In this document: in pieces, positions 60,927-64,000 of the stretch
Numbering within the stretch: the stretch's first letter is position 1
Layout of the letters: the number at the start of each line of letters is the position of its first letter
Origin: BJGO01 sp964640655
GTDB lineage: Bacteria; Bacteroidota; Bacteroidia; Chitinophagales; UBA10324
Reading direction: 5' to 3'
Assembly: GCA_964640655.1 (NCBI GenBank)
Contig: CAZXFT010000012.1
Span: 38,554 to 102,553, forward strand
DNA: 64,000 bases
The notes under the pieces: model-generated
What the model saw: the letters and a program-made list of their open reading frames with translations, nothing else
What the model was told of the DNA's origin: nothing
Databases searched by the model: none
Made by a program: the position numbers and the translations under genes

Positions 60927-63603
60927 TAGGTGAGTTTACGAGGCTTTCTTTTTTGCTAAAGCTAAAGGTTAATATTTTATCGATAAAATCATAAGGTTTG
61001 TAATTGTGCAATGCGGCCTGGTGGAAAATGCATGTGGCAGGAGTCATTCCGGGCAGGGAGTTGATTTCAATGACAATAGTTTCTGCTCTGTTATCTGGAA
61101 AAATACGCACAAAAGCATCGATACGGCAATAGCCTGCAACATTCAATAAACGCGCTGCTTTTTCCAAATCACGTTTTACCTGATGCATGATTTTTTCATA
61201 AGCATTATTATCTTTTGAAAAACGAGCGGGTGTAATGTTCAATCCTTCACCGGCCAAAAACTTTTCTTCCAAAGAGAGTACTTCATTTACAGTAAGCGTT
61301 TCGGAAGGTTCGAACATTTCGTAGACTGTGTTGCCTTTCTCATCACAATGTGTTAAAAGCCCTCCGGTAATTTCCAAAAAGTGTGAAGCACCGTTCGCAC
61401 TTATCAAATCTTCAACGAGGAATTCTTCTTTGCGAGGGAATTCTTCTTTGGGTTTGAGTTTTAAGATTGTTGCATTGCTGGTATCCAGGTCATCCGTATT
61501 TCGGAAGATGAGTGCGGAAAAGGCTTTCAGTTCATCTCTATTTTTAATTTTTTTCACAGCCGAACTGCATCCATCATCAACAGGTTTAACAATAACAGGA
61601 TAACGATGCTTTGCAGTAATGTTGCTAAAGAACGATTCTTCATTCTGAATCCACTCAGATTTCTTCACTACCGTTTGTTGAGTAATAGTCATTCCATGAT
61701 CTTTCAAGAGTTGATTGGTGATATATTTATTGATGGTCTTCTCTGAAGAGTCCGGTGAACTGCCATTGTATGCCAAACCAATTTTATCCAGTTCTTTTTG
61801 GATGGTTCCGTCCTCGCCGGGTCGGCCGTGCAATGCTATAAAAACAGCCTGCACTTCAACAGCAAGTTCGGCAAATGAAATCTTACGAGGTTCAAAACGA
61901 TAACCCTGAGTTGAGAATCGTTCGGTAATTCCGCTGCATTCCAATTTTATCGATTCGATAACATCATGCTTTTTATACTGTAGTATTTTGTCACGAATAT
62001 CATCGGCGTTGTCTTTTAGCAATATGTTAATTGGAATTTGCCATAAAGAATATTCTTTTTCATTTCCCATAACAAACACCGGCAAAGGCTCATACTTATC
62101 GGAAGATGAAAGTTTTTCAAAAATATTTCTGCCGCTTTCCACAGAGATATGTCGTTCGCTGGAATACCCACCTAGAAATACAGCTACACGAATCTTTTTG
62201 GTATCTGTTTTTGATGAGGCATCAATTGCTTCATTTAGTTTATCTAGTAGCAATTCATTTTCGTAAGACTTGAAGCCGCGTCGAATACGTTCGCGTAATG
62301 AAGTATGAATGATGTATGTTAAAAATTGAGAAGGATTTAAACCAATCTCCGCTGCTTGATGAAAAAAGAACGACGAAGGCAACATACCCGAAGTAGTATT
62401 GGGGTCGTTGAGAATAATACTGCCATCCTGTTTATAAAAACCGTCAATACGTGCATAAACATTAAAGTCAAATAGCCTGAACAGACGCTCACATTCCGTG
62501 CGTATTCGATGAATGTCTTCGTCAGGCAATCTGATAGGTGTGATTTTTCGTGATAGTCCCGCAAGATATTTGGAACGATAATCAAACAATTCTTTTCCTT
62601 TCACAATTTCTGTTGGTGGTAGTGCAACCGCCTCGCCATGTTCGTTTTGTATTACGATACACGAAAATTCTTTTCCTTCTATAAACTCTTCAACCAGAAT
62701 TTCGCATTCTGCATCATAAGCTTTCAATAACAATTCCTCTTCTTTGGATGCATTTAAAAAGGCAATCAAATCATTGGGATGATGAAAAATTATGTTGCGT
62801 ATGACTACAGGCAATCCGAGTTGATCGCGTATATCTGTGAGTCGTTGAATGTATTGATTTTTCTCCTCAGCATTCCACTGCCTCCACTCGTTCATACGAA
62901 GAGGTTTACAGAAGAATGCTTTTTGAACAGCATCATTAACTTCCTTTTCATCATCCTGCAACAAGATGCTTACACCTATAGAACTTCCTTGATTAGCTGG
63001 CCTAATGACACAAGGAAAACCTATTTCATTTTTTATACGCTCGTATACCGAAGTGCCGCTTTCCCAATCACTGCGTGACGTTGTGAAATATGCCGTAGCA
63101 GAAAAACCAGCAAGGTTCATCCACTTCTTCTGTACCGCTTTATTCATACCTATTGCTGAGGGTAAAATGCCTGAACCTGTGTAAGGAATGTTCAAGTAAT
63201 CCAGCAAACCTTGTATGCTACCATCTTCACCCGAAGATCCATGCAACGCTAAGAATGCCACATCAATTTTAACTTTTAGTTCTTCGTGTAACAATCTCTT
63301 GCCTACCGACTGAATAATTTGATCTTTTTCGCTGCGTGAAATCTTTCCCAGCGATTCGAGATAAATCTGAAATGGATATTCTGAAGCAGGGTGTGCGGAA
63401 ACAGGGGGATAAAAATCGCGTATAGTTCCTTTATAAATGTATTTCCAATCGAGTTCTATGAGTTCGTTGTCTGAATCAATAAAAATGGGGATGGCTTCAA
63501 ACAAAGATTTATCGAGGTTATCATAAACCGTTCTTCCACCGGCAAAAGAAATTTCGCGCTCGCGCGAAGAGCCGCCAAAGAATATTCCTACTCGCAGTTT
63601 CAT
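60919..63603 (-). CDS. ddl: double-module D-alanine-D-alanine ligase
   Basis: An 894-residue protein made of two complete ATP-grasp D-Ala-D-Ala ligase modules (residues 1-445 and about 468-894), roughly twice the usual size. Module 1 begins RVGIFFGGSSREREIS and has LALHGSSGEDGSIQG (119-133) and NDPNTTSGM (399-407). Module 2 begins RVAVFLGGYSSERHIS and has IALHGRPGEDGTIQK (589-603) and EINSLPGMTP (846-855). Both therefore carry a plausible metal site, though in module 1 Asp400 replaces the usual Glu. The start at 63,603 gives the canonical N-terminus; upstream residues are not family-like. Confidence 0.85.
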   Translation of the reverse strand: MKLRVGIFFGGSSREREISFAGGRTVYDNLDKSLFEAIPIFIDSDNELIELDWKYIYKGTIRDFYPPVSAHPASEYPFQIYLESLGKISRSEKDQIIQSVGKRLLHEELKVKIDVAFLALHGSSGEDGSIQGLLDYLNIPYTGSGILPSAIGMNKAVQKKWMNLAGFSATAYFTTSRSDWESGTSVYERIKNEIGFPCVIRPANQGSSIGVSILLQDDEKEVNDAVQKAFFCKPLRMNEWRQWNAEEKNQYIQRLTDIRDQLGLPVVIRNIIFHHPNDLIAFLNASKEEELLLKAYDAECEILVEEFIEGKEFSCIVIQNEHGEAVALPPTEIVKGKELFDYRSKYLAGLSRKITPIRLPDEDIHRIRTECERLFRLFDFNVYARIDGFYKQDGSIILNDPNTTSGMLPSSFFFHQAAEIGLNPSQFLTYIIHTSLRERIRRGFKSYENELLLDKLNEAIDASSKTDTKKIRVAVFLGGYSSERHISVESGRNIFEKLSSSDKYEPLPVFVMGNEKEYSLWQIPINILLKDNADDIRDKILQYKKHDVIESIKLECSGITERFSTQGYRFEPRKISFAELAVEVQAVFIALHGRPGEDGTIQKELDKIGLAYNGSSPDSSEKTINKYITNQLLKDHGMTITQQTVVKKSEWIQNEESFFSNITAKHRYPVIVKPVDDGCSSAVKKIKNRDELKAFSALIFRNTDDLDTSNATILKLKPKEEFPRKEEFLVEDLISANGASHFLEITGGLLTHCDEKGNTVYEMFEPSETLTVNEVLSLEEKFLAGEGLNITPARFSKDNNAYEKIMHQVKRDLEKAARLLNVAGYCRIDAFVRIFPDNRAETIVIEINSLPGMTPATCIFHQAALHNYKPYDFIDKILTFSFSKKESLVNSPNV

Positions 63604-63608
63604 GCTAA

Positions 63609-63616
63609 CAAAATTA
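63609..63616 (-). promoter_or_regulatory. -7 box for the ddl-PASTA operon
   Basis: Minus-strand TAATTTTG matches TAnnTTTG and ends 5 bp before the ddl ATG, again implying a leaderless or very short-leader message. No -33 TTG at good spacing. Confidence 0.45.
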
Positions 63617-63740
63617 AGTTTATGTACGTGGTTGCTTGCTGAATATTGCGCACTTACCCGAAACAAATCGTGGATTGTAGGCAAAAAAGTACTTACAGCG
63701 GCACGATATTAGATTACCTTTAGCCTTGAAACCAAAACCG

Positions 63741-64000
63741 ATGAAATCAGTTCTTACCATTATTATTTGCCTGCTCACATTTCAAACTCAGGCTCAGCAA
63801 GTAGTTGAAACACCTACACCCAATACTGAAACCGCCTTTCTGAATTACGATTACAGCTTTCAAAAGTCAGGCTACGAGCAGGTGGAAGCAAAAATGATTT
63901 ATAGTTATTTAAATCAGCCCCTCCGCTTATACTTTGTAGTGGATTCTGCTTTTGATTACATGTTTGTTGCCATTTGCGACTCTGCAGCAGGTGGATTGAA
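63741..64000 (+). CDS. secreted protein, 3' end outside the window
   Basis: An open frame of 86 codons running off the edge. It starts with a signal peptide (MKSVLTIIICLLTFQTQAQQ) followed by a mature start with VVETPTPNTETAF and a strand-rich region (EAKMIYSYLNQPLRLYFVVD). No domain is recognised from this fragment. It is divergent from ddl with 137 bp between starts. Confidence 0.65.
   Translation, partial: MKSVLTIIICLLTFQTQAQQVVETPTPNTETAFLNYDYSFQKSGYEQVEAKMIYSYLNQPLRLYFVVDSAFDYMFVAICDSAAGGL

Overview
The window comes from the chromosome of a bacterium of the phylum Bacteroidota, AT-rich by eye. Four things point there: proteins ending in a type IX secretion (T9SS) sorting domain, a PorW/SprE-type T9SS protein, promoters with the Bacteroidota -7 box TAnnTTTG, and a type VI secretion system (T6SS) of the Bacteroidota subtype iii (TssN, TssO and TssR present, no TssJ/L/M). 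The family cannot be fixed by reading alone. Genes are tightly packed, and no stretch longer than about 300 bases lacks a gene. I saw no rRNA, insertion sequence, prophage or CRISPR array.

Region 1 (1-19,200) is mostly housekeeping: an M20 dipeptidase cut by the window edge, an outer-membrane-like protein, PBP1A with PorW/SprE, an envelope operon (M23 peptidase, bactofilin, AtpZ and AtpI-like proteins, SprT-like metalloprotein), tyrosyl- and tryptophanyl-tRNA synthetases, a PlsC acyltransferase, DUF4159-RsmE-SRAP, an SSAT-like acetyltransferase with aspartokinase, a serine hydrolase and small unknowns. A T9SS-sorted surface protein with a strong terminator (19,343-21,664) closes it.

Region 2 (21,826-53,376) is one unbroken minus-strand T6SS-iii cluster of 25 genes. 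Transcription starts beside a tRNA-Arg and runs tssG, tssN, tssK, tssO, a repeat-linker protein, a 1,347-aa T9SS-sorted Ig-repeat protein, a TSP3 outer-membrane-like protein, a PKD/poly-proline membrane protein, a small secreted protein, tssR, a fused ABC transporter and clpV. A second promoter then drives tssB, tssC and hcp. After a leaky-looking terminator come vgrG, tssE, tssF, a PAAR protein, three uncharacterised genes, a DUF4123 adaptor, a Tae4 amidase effector, a protein resembling ExoY/edema-factor nucleotidyl cyclases and a small unknown. The reading I favour is a contractile injection machine whose missing TssJLM envelope complex is replaced by TssN/O/R plus an elaborate surface module partly exported by T9SS. 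Its cargo would be a peptidoglycan amidase and perhaps a cyclase-like toxin.

Region 3 (53,450-64,000) holds tRNA-Arg, a TrmN6-type methyltransferase, an exbB-exbD-tonB energy-transduction operon leading into a Rof-like antiterminator and folC, then a minus-strand operon of a double D-Ala-D-Ala ligase, a PASTA protein, a T9SS-sorted protein and a rhodanese. The start of a secreted protein runs off the right edge.
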